From positions 2,542,001 through 2,606,000 of the forward strand of contig NZ_JPOE01000002.1 of NCBI RefSeq assembly GCF_000733775.1: a stretch of 64,000 bases of DNA, written 5' to 3'. A model generated the notes under the pieces. It saw only the letters and a program-made list of their open reading frames with translations. It was not told where the DNA came from and searched no databases. Both the position numbers and the translations under genes were made by a program. Shown piece after piece: positions 1-8,850 of the stretch. Origin of the DNA: Thiomonas sp. FB-Cd (GTDB lineage Bacteria > Pseudomonadota > Gammaproteobacteria > Burkholderiales > Burkholderiaceae_C). Position 1 is the first letter of the stretch; every line of letters starts with the position of its first letter.

Positions 1-1
1 G

Positions 2-517
2 CGGCGGGATGAAGAAAAGAGCCGTGCGAAAGAGCGCATCTTTTCGGTGCGAGAGGCCGGGCACCGCTGGGAGCCGAAGGCGCAGCGCCCGGAGTTTTGG
101 GCGAATTTCAACACGCGGCTGAACACAGGGCAAACGCTGCGCGTCTTTCCGCTCTCCAACTGGACGGAGGCCGACATCTGGCAGTACATCCAGGCGGAGA
201 ACATTCCCATTGTGCCGTTGTATTTCGCCGCTGAGCGCCTGGTGGTGCTGCGCGGCGATGATGCCAACCCCCAGTGGATCATGGTGGACGACGCGCGCTT
301 TCGCCTGGCGCCAGGCGAGACGCCCCAACTGCGGCGAGTGCGGTTTCGCACCCTGGGCTGCTATCCGCTGTCTGCCGCAGTGGAGAGCGAGGCTGACACG
401 CTGGACAAGGTGATTGCCGAGACCCTGGCCACCCACACGTCGGAGCGCGCCGGGCGGCTGATCGACCATGACTCAGCGGGCAGCATGGAGCGCAAGAAGC
501 AGGAGGGGTATTTTTAA
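2..517 (+). CDS. cysD: sulfate adenylyltransferase subunit 2 (CysD), 5' partial
   Basis: This is the C-terminal part of CysD, the small subunit of ATP sulfurylase, which adenylylates sulfate to APS in the cytoplasm. The frame is open from base 2 and begins inside the gene with [15 protein letters not shown], which is strongly conserved in CysD. The motifs [17 protein letters not shown] and the C-terminal end [12 protein letters not shown] are also typical of the family. About 172 codons are visible, so roughly the N-terminal 40 percent lies outside the window. The stop codon directly abuts the GTG of cysNC, which indicates one operon and likely translational coupling of the two subunits. The identification is very secure; only the 5' end is missing. 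Confidence 0.96.
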   Translation, partial: RRDEEKSRAKERIFSVREAGHRWEPKAQRPEFWANFNTRLNTGQTLRVFPLSNWTEADIWQYIQAENIPIVPLYFAAERLVVLRGDDANPQWIMVDDARFRLAPGETPQLRRVRFRTLGCYPLSAAVESEADTLDKVIAETLATHTSERAGRLIDHDSAGSMERKKQEGYF

Positions 518-2401
518 GTGGCGTCAGGTCTAGAGATAAAGCGTGAACCGGGGCAGGATCTTGTGGGGTGCAACGATGCCAGCCCTGACCCCAGGCTCCG
601 TTTTTTGACCTGCGGCAGCGTGGACGATGGCAAGAGCACGCTGATCGGCCGCTTGCTGTTCGACACCAAGCAGATTTTTGAAGACCAGTGGCAGGCCCTG
701 CGCAATGACTCGCGTCGCTTTGGCACGCAAGGCGATGCACCCGATCTTGCGCTGTTGGTGGACGGACTGCAGGCCGAGCGCGAGCAGGGCATCACCATTG
801 ACGTGGCCTACCGCTTTTTCAGCACGCCGCGACGGGCCTTCATCGTCGCCGATGCACCGGGACACGAGCAGTACACGCGCAACATGGCGGTGGCGGCAAG
901 CACTGCGGATTGTGCAGTCGTACTGGTGGATGCGCGCAAGGGGGTCGTGACGCAAACACGGCGGCACAGCCGCATCGTGGCGCTGATGGGCGTGAACCGG
1001 GTATTGTTGGCCGTGAACAAGATGGATCTGGTGGACTGGAGCCACGCGCGCTTCACAGCGATTTGCGCCGACTATGCCGCCTTGGCCCATGCCTTGGGCT
1101 TGTCGGTGCAGGCGGTGCCATTGTCGGCACTCACCGGGGACAATCTGAGTGCGACCTGCACGCGCACGCCGTGGTATGACGGCCCAACCCTGCTTGAGTG
1201 GCTGGAGCAGGTGCCCGCAGCCCGGCACGATGAGTCCGCACCACTGCACCTGCCGGTGCAACTGGTGCTGCGACCCAATGCGGACTTTCGCGGCTATTGC
1301 GGCACCATCGCGCAGGGGCAGGTGCGCACGGGCGACTGTTTGCGTGTGCTGCCTTCCGGGGTGGACGCCACGGTCGAGACGGTGCGCGTCGGTTTCGATC
1401 CTGTGGCGCACGCCCGCGCTGGCAGCGCCGTGTGCCTGACCTTGCGTGAGGAGAGGGACATCAGCCGCGGCGACGTGCTGGTGACGGCCGATGCCCGCAT
1501 CGACCAAGCCGAGCAGTTCCATGCGCATGTCGTCTGGGTGGGGGAACAGGCGCTCTTGCCTGGGCGTCCATACTGGCTCAAGCTGCACCACCGCACGGTG
1601 AGCGCGGTGGTGACGACCATCCGCCATCTGGTCGATGCAGACACGGGAACGCATCTGTCGGCGCGCGAGGCGCCCATGAACAGCATCGCGGCGGTGCATT
1701 TGAGCGCCGACCGCCCCCTGCCCTTCACGCCATACACCGACGATCGCGAACTGGGGGGTTTCATCCTGATCGACCGCATGACGCAGGCCACTGTGGGCGC
1801 GGGCATGATCGACTTTGCCTTGCGCCGCGACAGCAATCTGCATTGGCAAGCGCTGGCGGTGGACAAAGCGGCACGGGCGCAGATTAAGCACCAACACGCG
1901 CGCTGCGTGTGGTTGACTGGATTATCAGGGTCGGGGAAATCGACTATTGCGAACCTTCTGGAACAGCGACTGCATACGCAAGGCCGGCACACCTATGTGC
2001 TCGATGGCGACAACGTGCGCCACGGTTTGAACCGTGACCTTGGATTCACCCAGGCCGACCGCGTGGAAAACATCCGCCGCGTGGCCGAGGTGGCAAAGCT
2101 GATGGTGGATGCGGGGCTGATTGTGATTGTGGCGTTCATTTCGCCGTTTCGGGCCGAACGGGAGTTCGCGCGCAGCCTGTTCGCGCCCGGCGAGTTCCTC
2201 GAGGTGTTTGTCGACACACCACTGGAGGAATGTGAGCAGCGCGACCCTAAGGGGCTTTATGCGAAAGCCCGGCGCGGCGAGATTCCGGGTTTTACAGGGA
2301 TTGCAAGCCCGTATGAAGCCCCCCTGCACGCGGAGTTTCATTTGCAAACATCGGCCGAGTCGGCGCAAACGCTGGCTGAGAGAATCGCACAGGGGCTTTA
2401 A
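518..2401 (+). CDS. cysNC: bifunctional sulfate adenylyltransferase subunit 1 / adenylylsulfate kinase (CysN-CysC fusion)
   Basis: A 627-residue fusion that couples the GTPase subunit of ATP sulfurylase to APS kinase, converting sulfate to APS and then PAPS with CysD. The N-terminal GTPase has a P-loop GSVDDGKST near residue 34, DAPGHEQY and NKMD, followed by EF-Tu-like beta-barrel domains. From about residue 460 comes an APS kinase with P-loop GLSGSGKST (about 468-476), [15 protein letters not shown] and [10 protein letters not shown]. The GTG start directly follows the cysD stop. A gene coding for PAPS or APS reductase is not seen downstream because insertion sequences begin about 130 bp after the stop. 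Both active sites look intact. Confidence 0.96.
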   Translation: MASGLEIKREPGQDLVGCNDASPDPRLRFLTCGSVDDGKSTLIGRLLFDTKQIFEDQWQALRNDSRRFGTQGDAPDLALLVDGLQAEREQGITIDVAYRFFSTPRRAFIVADAPGHEQYTRNMAVAASTADCAVVLVDARKGVVTQTRRHSRIVALMGVNRVLLAVNKMDLVDWSHARFTAICADYAALAHALGLSVQAVPLSALTGDNLSATCTRTPWYDGPTLLEWLEQVPAARHDESAPLHLPVQLVLRPNADFRGYCGTIAQGQVRTGDCLRVLPSGVDATVETVRVGFDPVAHARAGSAVCLTLREERDISRGDVLVTADARIDQAEQFHAHVVWVGEQALLPGRPYWLKLHHRTVSAVVTTIRHLVDADTGTHLSAREAPMNSIAAVHLSADRPLPFTPYTDDRELGGFILIDRMTQATVGAGMIDFALRRDSNLHWQALAVDKAARAQIKHQHARCVWLTGLSGSGKSTIANLLEQRLHTQGRHTYVLDGDNVRHGLNRDLGFTQADRVENIRRVAEVAKLMVDAGLIVIVAFISPFRAEREFARSLFAPGEFLEVFVDTPLEECEQRDPKGLYAKARRGEIPGFTGIASPYEAPLHAEFHLQTSAESAQTLAERIAQGL

Positions 2402-2546
2402 AGCATGGATGCCGGGCATCCTGCCGCCTCGTGGCACCAGGGGCGCTTTCGGCCACCAGCTTAGGCTCGCCGGCTCTTGCTTCCGCCCTCATGCTTTGCA
2501 GACGTACGCTGCGCCTTTCCGTGCAAGGCTTGGGCATCCCGACTTC

Positions 2547-2567
2547 GTAAAGATTCGGTGATGACGT
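2547..2567 (+). repeat. left terminal inverted repeat of the IS66-type element
   Basis: Twenty-one bases that match the reverse complement of 5200-5220 without mismatch. Beyond them the similarity continues only weakly for about ten bases. The 8-bp duplication CCGACTTC lies immediately outside. Confidence 0.92.
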
Positions 2568-2632
2568 AGGCTGACCGAGTCGCGAGCAGAACGTGCTGGA
2601 CACAGAAGTTTTTTCGCCGTACCCTGTTTGCT

Positions 2633-4327
2633 GTGAACGACACAGCCGCAGACCTGGACTCGGCGATCGGGACGGTGCCCGACGCAAGACGGCCGACGCC
2701 GAAACCCTATGACCAGGAGTTGGTCACGCTGACCAGGCGCGAGCACATCGAGTTGGTGCAGCGGGCAAGTTCATACCGATCCCTGCATGCGCGAGCCGTG
2801 GCGCGCATCGAATTCGTGGAACGTCGGCATCAGGCCGAGAAGGCGCGATTTGCGCAGCGTGAAGCCGAGTTGAAGGCGGCGCTGGAGGCCGCGCAGGCGC
2901 AGATCCGCGATCTTCGCCTGCGCGTGTTTGGCGCCAAGACGGAACAGTCGCGCCGGATCAATGCGGTGTGCCAGGTCAGCGCTGGCCCTCCACGGCCGCG
3001 GGGCCAGCAACGTGGGCGGCGTGGTCACGGCCGCACGCGCCTGGGCGGATTGCCGGCCAGGGTTGAGGAGGTGACGCTGCAGACGACGTGCCCACGCTGC
3101 GGCCTGGGGCTGAGCGCGTTTCCCGGCACGCAGGATGCCGAGATTCTGGAGATCGAGGTCAAGGCGTACCGCCGCATCGTCCGCCGACACCGCTACCGGC
3201 CGCTGTGCTGCTGCGGCGCACTTCCCGGCATCGTGACGGCGCCGCCGCCGGCGCAACTCATCCCACGGGGCAAGCTGGGCGTGTCGGTCTGGGTGGAGGC
3301 ACTGCTGTCGAAGTTTCTCTATGGGCAGCCCAGCCACAGGCTGCTGCAGGACTGGGACGATCATGGGCTGCACATCGCGCAGGGCACGCTCACCGAGGGC
3401 CTGCGCATGCTGTGGCCGTTGCTGGGGCCGGTGGCCGAGGCTGGCCTGGATGAGCTGCGACGTGGCTCGCACTGGCATGCCGACGAGACACGCTGGGAGG
3501 TGTTCGAGGAGGAGCCCGGCAAGGTCGGGCATCGCTGGTACCTGTGGGTGTTTCAGTCGGCCACTGCGGTGTGCTTTGTGCTCGATCCTTCACGCTCGGC
3601 CTCGGTGCCGGCGGCCGCACTCAACCATGTGGACGAGGGGATTCTCAGTGTCGACCGCTACGCCTCGTACCGCAAGTTCGCCCGGTTGAACCCGGGGGTG
3701 AAGCTGTCGATCTGCTGGGCGCACCAGCGGCGCGACTTCCTGCGCGCGGCCAATGATTATCCGGCGCTGTGGGACTGGGCCATGGGATGGGTCGGGCTCA
3801 TCGGCGAGCTGTACGCCTTGCACGCCCGGCGGCGGCAACAATGGGCGGATGGCGACGCTGCCTTCAAGGACAGCGATGCCGAGACGCGCGCGCTGGTGGC
3901 CTCGATGGAGCAGCGCTGCCTGGATGAGTTGGCCGACACGGCACTGGCAGGCGCGGCGCACAAGGTGCTGCGTACCCTGCGCACGTACTGGGCGGGACTG
4001 ATCCTGTTCCTGGATCATCCCGCCATCGACCTGGACAATAACGCCGCCGAACGCGCGCTGCGGCCCGCGGTGGTCGGGCGCAAGAACTTCTATGGTTCGG
4101 GCAGCCAGTGGTCGGGGCAGCTGGCCGCCACGATGATGAGCGTGTTGGGTACGCTCAAGTGCTGGGGGATCAATCCGCGCACCTGGCTGAGCGCGTATCT
4201 GCATGCCTGCGCACACGCGGGCGGCTGCATGCCGGCGGACCTCGACCGCTTCCTGCCCTGGCGGATGGATGAGGCCCGGCTGAGCGCGATGCGCGGCGTG
4301 GCCTGCGCAACAATCGACAGCTCATGA
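2633..4327 (+). CDS. IS66 family transposase
   Basis: A 564-residue DDE transposase that would cut and join the ends of the surrounding element. The N-terminal 110 residues form a charged, coiled-coil-like region. A zinc-finger stretch follows (CPRCGLGL, then CCCG). The catalytic core shows HADETRW, SVDRYASYRK, CWAHQRRDF and the family signature DNNAAERALRP near the C-terminus. The start is a GTG about 65 bp inside the left inverted repeat. The last four bases (ATGA) overlap the start of the next gene, so the two are probably translated together. The frame is intact and the element may still be active. Confidence 0.93.
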   Translation: MNDTAADLDSAIGTVPDARRPTPKPYDQELVTLTRREHIELVQRASSYRSLHARAVARIEFVERRHQAEKARFAQREAELKAALEAAQAQIRDLRLRVFGAKTEQSRRINAVCQVSAGPPRPRGQQRGRRGHGRTRLGGLPARVEEVTLQTTCPRCGLGLSAFPGTQDAEILEIEVKAYRRIVRRHRYRPLCCCGALPGIVTAPPPAQLIPRGKLGVSVWVEALLSKFLYGQPSHRLLQDWDDHGLHIAQGTLTEGLRMLWPLLGPVAEAGLDELRRGSHWHADETRWEVFEEEPGKVGHRWYLWVFQSATAVCFVLDPSRSASVPAAALNHVDEGILSVDRYASYRKFARLNPGVKLSICWAHQRRDFLRAANDYPALWDWAMGWVGLIGELYALHARRRQQWADGDAAFKDSDAETRALVASMEQRCLDELADTALAGAAHKVLRTLRTYWAGLILFLDHPAIDLDNNAAERALRPAVVGRKNFYGSGSQWSGQLAATMMSVLGTLKCWGINPRTWLSAYLHACAHAGGCMPADLDRFLPWRMDEARLSAMRGVACATIDSS

Positions 4328-5190
4328 ACAAACGGTACTGCGGGCGCGTGTTCACGCAGGAGGAGCTTGACGCCATCGCCTGGCTGATGGCGCAAAACCC
4401 CCAGCTCAAGCGCGCGCCGCTGTCGCGCAGGGTGTGCGAGATGATCGACTGGCGCCGCCCTGATGGACGCCTCAGCGACATGAGTTGCCGCGTGGCGATG
4501 CTGCGCATGCAGACTGACGGCTTGATCACGCTGCCACCCTCACAGATGCCTCACCCGCGGCGCCGGGCGCAGTTCGACCCCACACCGGCCACCGATGCGC
4601 AAGGTGCGATCGACATGCCCGTGCATGCTCTGGATGCCTTGCGCCTGGAGGTGGTCGCCGGTGTCGGCGCGGCCTCCAGGCTGTGGAACGAATATGTGGC
4701 GCGTTACCACTACCTGGGCTACACGCCCATGTCGGGCAGCCAGATCCGTTACAACGTCTACGCTGGCGACCGGCTCGTTGCCTTGCTGAGCTTCGGCGCC
4801 AGCGCCTGGAAGCTGGCCGATCGCGAACGATTCATCGGCTGGAATCACGATCAGCGGCAGAACAACCTGCAGCGCGTCGTCAACAACACGCGTTTCCTGA
4901 TCCTGCCGTGGGTGCAGTCCAAAGGGCTTGCCTCGAAGATCCTGGCCCTCGCCGCGCGTCGCCTGCCCAAAGACTGGCAGCAGCGCTACGGCTACTCGCC
5001 CGTGATGCTGGAGACCTTCGTCGAAAGCCCCAGGCACAAAGGCACCTGCTACAAGGCCGCCAACTGGGTCCTCGTGGGCAAAACAACCGGCCGCGGCAAG
5101 AAGAGCCTCTCGCACCAACAGGCGCTGCCCATCAAGGACATCTGGCTGTACCCGCTGCGTCCCGACTACGCAGCCATCCTGCGTCGGTAA
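4324..5190 (+). CDS. DUF4338 (DruA-like) passenger protein of the IS66-type element
   Basis: A 288-residue protein of the DUF4338 family, the same family as DruA of the Druantia anti-phage system. The visible conserved core runs from RYHYLGYTPMSGSQIRYNV through AWKLADRERFIGW, NNTRFLILPWV, LETFVESPRHKGTCYKAANW and GKTTGRGKKS. The N-terminal 90 residues look like a separate basic, possibly DNA-binding, part. The ATGA overlap with the transposase and the position inside the inverted repeats show that it belongs to the mobile element. None of the other Druantia genes is present, so a defence role cannot be claimed. It may assist transposition or protect the element. Family assignment is confident; function is unknown. 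Confidence 0.82.
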   Translation: MNKRYCGRVFTQEELDAIAWLMAQNPQLKRAPLSRRVCEMIDWRRPDGRLSDMSCRVAMLRMQTDGLITLPPSQMPHPRRRAQFDPTPATDAQGAIDMPVHALDALRLEVVAGVGAASRLWNEYVARYHYLGYTPMSGSQIRYNVYAGDRLVALLSFGASAWKLADRERFIGWNHDQRQNNLQRVVNNTRFLILPWVQSKGLASKILALAARRLPKDWQQRYGYSPVMLETFVESPRHKGTCYKAANWVLVGKTTGRGKKSLSHQQALPIKDIWLYPLRPDYAAILRR

Positions 5191-5199
5191 CGGCTGCCG

Positions 5200-5220
5200 A
5201 CGTCATCACCGAATCTTTAC
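5200..5220 (-). repeat. right terminal inverted repeat of the IS66-type element
   Basis: Perfect inverted partner of 2547-2567, nine bases after the stop of the DUF4338 gene. The second copy of the 8-bp target duplication follows at 5221-5228. Confidence 0.92.
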
Positions 5221-5284
5221 CCGACTTCGACACTTCCGGAACGCAAGTTATTGATTGCATTGAAAGCAAGCTTCCAAACGCAGA

Positions 5285-6988
5285 CTACAGGACAGGGGCA
5301 GGAAGGTCGGCCGGTATGGGAGTTGGCAGTGACAGGTCGGCGAACAGGGCCTTTTGTGCAGGCGTGATCTCGGTGAGTCCGGTGGCGGTTTCGCCGTCAG
5401 CGGATTGGACTGTCTGCTGGTGGATGGCGCGCAATTGCTCGAGCCAGCGGGTCGGCGAGCCCTCGCGCCCGGCGGCGCGCAGCCGCATGCGCATGACGCG
5501 GTGCAGGATCAGCGCGATGAAGCAGATCAGCGCATGGGCGCGGATGCGCCTGGGCAGGCGGTGGTAGACCGGGCCGATGGCGATGTCGGATTTGAGCACG
5601 CGGAAGCCGCGCTCGATGTCGGCCAGGCTCTTGTAGCGCTGCACCACCTCGTCGGCTGGCGCATCGGTGTTGGTCACCAGCAAGAGCTTGCCGTCGAGCA
5701 ATTGCAGGTACTGCTTGCGCGCTTCGTCGATTTGAAAGCTGAACAGCTTGCCCTGAAGGTCGACTTTGACCACGTGGGCCATGTTGGCTTCTTTGACCGC
5801 GTGATAGAAACGCGCTGTCGCCCCCGAGTCTGATAGCGGCCGCCCGCGCCGGCGCTCTCCAGCGTCCTGCGCGTCGAGGGTTCCGCTCCACTGCTGGCCC
5901 AGCGCGATGAGTTCGGCAAGCTGCTCCTCGCGCTGCTGGCGGCGGCGCGCGGCACCCTCCGGGTCGTGCGCGACGACCAGGCGCTGCTGTTTCCACGGCA
6001 ACTGCGCCGCCCAGGGTTTCGTGCTGTCCTGGGTCGCGGCCAACGTGCGCAGATCGTCGGCGAACTCGCCGTAGCGCGCAGCCGGCACGGCCAGGATGTA
6101 CTGCACCTCGACGTCGCGCCCCTCGGTGCGCAATGCGTCCTGCAGCGCGCCGAGCTCCTTGAGGTTGTCCAGGCTGAGCAGTCCGCGATCGGCAATCAGC
6201 ACCACGCGCTTGAGCGGGTAGCGCGCCAACAGTGCGCGAATCATGGGCAGCAGTGTCCTGGCCTCGGCCGTGTTGCCGGGGTGGACCTCGTGGGCGATGG
6301 GCAGCCCGTCGGCGGTCTGCACCAGCGAGAGCATGAATTGACGCTCCACCTTGCCCGACTTGCCCATGCCGTGCACGCGCACGTCGCCGGGCAGTTCGCT
6401 CTCGCCGGCAACGCTCACCGTCGTGAGGTCGTAGAACACCACCGACAGATCCTGATCGACCAGCGGGCGCAGCAGCATCGACAGCCTCTCGCCAAGGGCG
6501 CCGGCGTGCTCGTCGATCACGTCCATCGCCCGCAGCAGGTGCTGGTGCTGCGGCGCCTGCGAGAAGGCGAACTCCACCGGCAGGGCCACCGTGTCCAGCC
6601 AGCGCAGCACGCCGAGCTTGCTCTGCGCGTCGCTGAGGCGGTTCCACACCATGGCGCGCAGGCACCCCAGCACGTCGACCTCGGTCTTGGACCTGCGCCA
6701 GGCGCCGGCCAGCTCATCGAGTTCGAGCTGTTTCCACAGCTGCGCCAGCGCCCACACGTCGCCGGCCTGGCGGCTGGCCAGAAAGCGCAGCCCTTGCAGC
6801 GACGAAGCTGCAGGAGCGCGACCCTGGGCGCGCTGCAGTCCGGCGATGAGCTTGTCCACGTCGCCCCCGACGTCCAGACGACCCAGCGTGCACACCGTGC
6901 GCTGACGCGGCTGACCGGCGTCGTTGCGAAACGATTCCACGAGCTGGGCGTAGCGCCGACCGCCGGACTGGGTGATCTTGATGAACAT
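5285..6988 (-). CDS. IS1634 family transposase
   Basis: A 567-residue DDE transposase of the IS4-related IS1634 family. It begins MFIKITQSGGRRYAQLVES, which is typical of this group. The catalytic residues are visible as the first Asp in VVFYDLTTVSV, the second in VLIADRGLLS, and the Glu in DIERGFRVLKSDI, followed by a basic C-terminal segment. The frame is complete. Its element has lost the continuity of its left inverted repeat to the IS66-type insertion, so mobilisation in cis is doubtful although the protein could act elsewhere. The ATG is the first in-frame start and lies about 180 bp inside the right end. Confidence 0.94.
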   Translation of the reverse strand: MFIKITQSGGRRYAQLVESFRNDAGQPRQRTVCTLGRLDVGGDVDKLIAGLQRAQGRAPAASSLQGLRFLASRQAGDVWALAQLWKQLELDELAGAWRRSKTEVDVLGCLRAMVWNRLSDAQSKLGVLRWLDTVALPVEFAFSQAPQHQHLLRAMDVIDEHAGALGERLSMLLRPLVDQDLSVVFYDLTTVSVAGESELPGDVRVHGMGKSGKVERQFMLSLVQTADGLPIAHEVHPGNTAEARTLLPMIRALLARYPLKRVVLIADRGLLSLDNLKELGALQDALRTEGRDVEVQYILAVPAARYGEFADDLRTLAATQDSTKPWAAQLPWKQQRLVVAHDPEGAARRRQQREEQLAELIALGQQWSGTLDAQDAGERRRGRPLSDSGATARFYHAVKEANMAHVVKVDLQGKLFSFQIDEARKQYLQLLDGKLLLVTNTDAPADEVVQRYKSLADIERGFRVLKSDIAIGPVYHRLPRRIRAHALICFIALILHRVMRMRLRAAGREGSPTRWLEQLRAIHQQTVQSADGETATGLTEITPAQKALFADLSLPTPIPADLPAPVL

Positions 6989-7376
6989 GGCCGAAGTGTA
7001 GCTGGCGCGCTCCGCGAAATCAACTACACAACAGTTACAAACGTGCCACTACACGCAATCAACGAGAAACGGCCTCACGGTGCACTCAAGTCATTGATTC
7101 AACACGCCCCGGTCGGCGTGCAAGCGCCGCGCACAGACCAAAATCGGCCCGGAAGTGTTGAACTTGGGGGGCATTGACCAAAGTGCGCGTCTTGCGCCTC
7201 ACCCAGCGTGACGCCGCCTGACCGCGCCCCTTACTTCCGGCCAGCGCTTTGCGATCCGGCTTCCTCCAGACCCTTGGCCGCCTGCGAAACCTTGGCGCTG
7301 GCTAGCGATTCCCCCTTACGCGGTGTGTACAGAACTTCGTACCTGCGAGTGTGTGCGCCCGTGCCGGGCGCACACA

Positions 7377-7402
7377 AAAAAAGCCGCCCGAAGGCGGCTT
7401 TT
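7377..7402 (-). terminator. Rho-independent terminator of the first porin gene
   Basis: Hairpin AAGCCGCC-CGAA-GGCGGCTT with A-rich and T-rich flanks, about 30 bp past the porin stop on the minus strand. A nearly identical hairpin follows the second porin gene. Confidence 0.85.
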
Positions 7403-7432
7403 CAAACACTAGCTAAACCAGCTTGCTGCTGA

Positions 7433-8557
7433 TCAGAACTGGTGACGGATGCCAAGGGCGAAGCCGCTGGAAGAGGCACCGCCAACCGTGCCGCTGCCGG
7501 CAATGGTCGCATCGCCCACGTACTGGTCGACGTTCGTATCGTTGTTGATACGCGCGTAGGACGTGTACAGGTTGGTGCGCTTGGACAGCGAGTAGGTGTA
7601 CCCGATGGCGATCTGCTTGGCAGCCGAGTTCGCCAGGTTCTTGTTCTTGATCTGGCTGTAGGAGGCGAGGATCGCGCCAGGACCAACGGGAACGGTGGCG
7701 CCGAGCATCCACACCTGGTTGTCAGGACCTTGCACGGGTTGGTTCGTCGCATACTTCTCTTCCGCATACAGCCCGGAGATCTTGGCCACGCCGAAGTCAT
7801 ACGAACCGAACACCTGGGTCAGCTTGTTGGTGTCATAGCCGTCGGTGATGAGACTCCCTGCGCCAGGTGTCGCGTTGTGGTGCAGATAGCCAACGCCGGC
7901 GAAGATCGGACCGTTGCTGTACTTCAGGCTCAGGTTGTAACCTTGGCCGTTGGCGTTACCCGTCGATTGGCCACCGAAGGCATAGGCTGCCACGCCTTGC
8001 AAACCGGCGAAGCTCGGGGACACATAGGCCAGCACTTGCGACGCGCGGACGTAGGTCAGAGCACCGGTGTCGATGTTGGTGATGGAGCCCGTCAGGCCAG
8101 CACCGAACGGATCCACGGTGGCTGCGTTGGTGAAGTAATCGGTGTACACGCGGCCGGCGACCACTTCACCGAAGTTGCCCTTCAGGCCGACCATGCTCGT
8201 GCGCCCCATGAACGTGCTGCCGCTGGTGCAATAGCTGCCGAGGGCTTGGGCTTGTGCGCCTTGGGTCGGAGCAAAACCATGGTTGTAGACGTCGCTACCA
8301 GCGCCGTTACCGTTAGCACAAAAACCGGTTTCGACCTGGAAAATCGCGGACAAGCCGCCACCCAGGTCTTCGCTACCCTTCAGGCCGATGCGCGAGCCGG
8401 ACTGGACGCCGGAGCCCAGACGATTGACGCTGGTGTTGTCATAGGTCAGATGCTCGACGCCGAGGTCGATGATGCCGTACAGCTGCACGTTGCTCTGGGC
8501 CATGGCAGCGCCGGTGAAGGCGCCGAACATCGCCAGCGAAAGAATGGTTTTTTTCAT
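7433..8557 (-). CDS. Gram-negative porin, Burkholderiales type
   Basis: A 374-residue outer-membrane beta-barrel that should form trimeric diffusion channels. The signal peptide MKKTILSLAMFGAFTGAAMA is followed by QSNVQLYGIIDLGVEHL, the classic first strand of betaproteobacterial porins. The protein ends GFALGIRHQF with the terminal phenylalanine needed for outer-membrane assembly. Strand-type repeats such as GLKGSEDLGGGLSAIFQVETGF are present. The ATG is preceded by GGAGAT. A paralogue lies immediately upstream with an identical signal peptide, which suggests tandem duplication. Substrate specificity cannot be read from the sequence. Confidence 0.93.
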   Translation of the reverse strand: MKKTILSLAMFGAFTGAAMAQSNVQLYGIIDLGVEHLTYDNTSVNRLGSGVQSGSRIGLKGSEDLGGGLSAIFQVETGFCANGNGAGSDVYNHGFAPTQGAQAQALGSYCTSGSTFMGRTSMVGLKGNFGEVVAGRVYTDYFTNAATVDPFGAGLTGSITNIDTGALTYVRASQVLAYVSPSFAGLQGVAAYAFGGQSTGNANGQGYNLSLKYSNGPIFAGVGYLHHNATPGAGSLITDGYDTNKLTQVFGSYDFGVAKISGLYAEEKYATNQPVQGPDNQVWMLGATVPVGPGAILASYSQIKNKNLANSAAKQIAIGYTYSLSKRTNLYTSYARINNDTNVDQYVGDATIAGSGTVGGASSSGFALGIRHQF

Positions 8558-8801
8558 GTGAACATCTCCAGAAAATTGTTGGACAACCTGCCCGGGACTG
8601 CGGACTTGCGTTGCGAACTGCCAAACCGGCAGTCACGTTCGCCAACTCCTGGATAGGAGCTGGGTGTATTTCAGCAAAGAATCAAAAGCAGTGCAAAGCA
8701 TGCGACCAAGAAAAGCCTCGATCGCCCCAAATTGTTGGTTCATTGCCACAAAGCCTTGCCCTACGGGTTACCCCTGACGACAGGCAAGCACCCAGACACC
8801 A

Positions 8802-8826
8802 TGAAAAAGCCGCCCGAAGGCGGCTT
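8802..8826 (-). terminator. Rho-independent terminator of the second porin gene
   Basis: Hairpin AAGCCGCC-CGAA-GGCGGCTT followed on the minus strand by TTTTT, about 25 bp past the stop. The stem and loop match the terminator at 7377-7402. Confidence 0.85.
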
Positions 8827-8850
8827 GGTTCGAGCGACTGGCAAGCTTGC

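Larger units (their letters stand above)
2547..5220 (+). mobile_element. IS66-type insertion sequence with a DUF4338 (DruA-like) passenger gene
   Basis: A 2674-bp element with perfect 21-bp terminal inverted repeats at 2547-2567 and 5200-5220, which start GTAAAGATTCGG when read inward. It is flanked by an 8-bp direct repeat CCGACTTC (2539-2546 and 5221-5228), the duplication size known for the IS66 family. That repeat is part of the left inverted repeat of the IS1634-type element, so this insertion is the younger event. The cargo is one transposase gene and an overlapping DUF4338 gene. The small tnpA and tnpB genes of classical IS66 elements are absent, which resembles the single-transposase branch of the family. 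Confidence 0.9.
2538..7168. mobile_element. IS1634-type insertion sequence, interrupted in its left inverted repeat
   Basis: The element encodes the minus-strand transposase at 5285-6988. Its right end, read inward from 7168, begins CCCAAGTTCAACACTTCCGG. The left end begins at 2538 with CCCGACTTC and resumes at 5229 with GACACTTCCGG after the inserted IS66-type element. Without that insertion the two ends match at 16 of 20 positions. A 6-bp target duplication GGGCAT lies at 2532-2537 and 7169-7174, so this element transposed first and was split later. Its own length without the insert is about 1.95 kb. The landing site is the intergenic space between cysNC and the porin genes; I recognise no interrupted gene there. 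Confidence 0.85.

Noticed and set aside
4324..5190. A Druantia anti-phage defence system
   Set aside because: Only the DruA-like gene is present. The neighbours are a transposase and element ends, with no helicase-like druE or other druantia genes.
5966..7177. A 403-codon frame opposite the IS1634-type transposase
   Set aside because: It is the antisense shadow of a clearly intact transposase and shows no domain.
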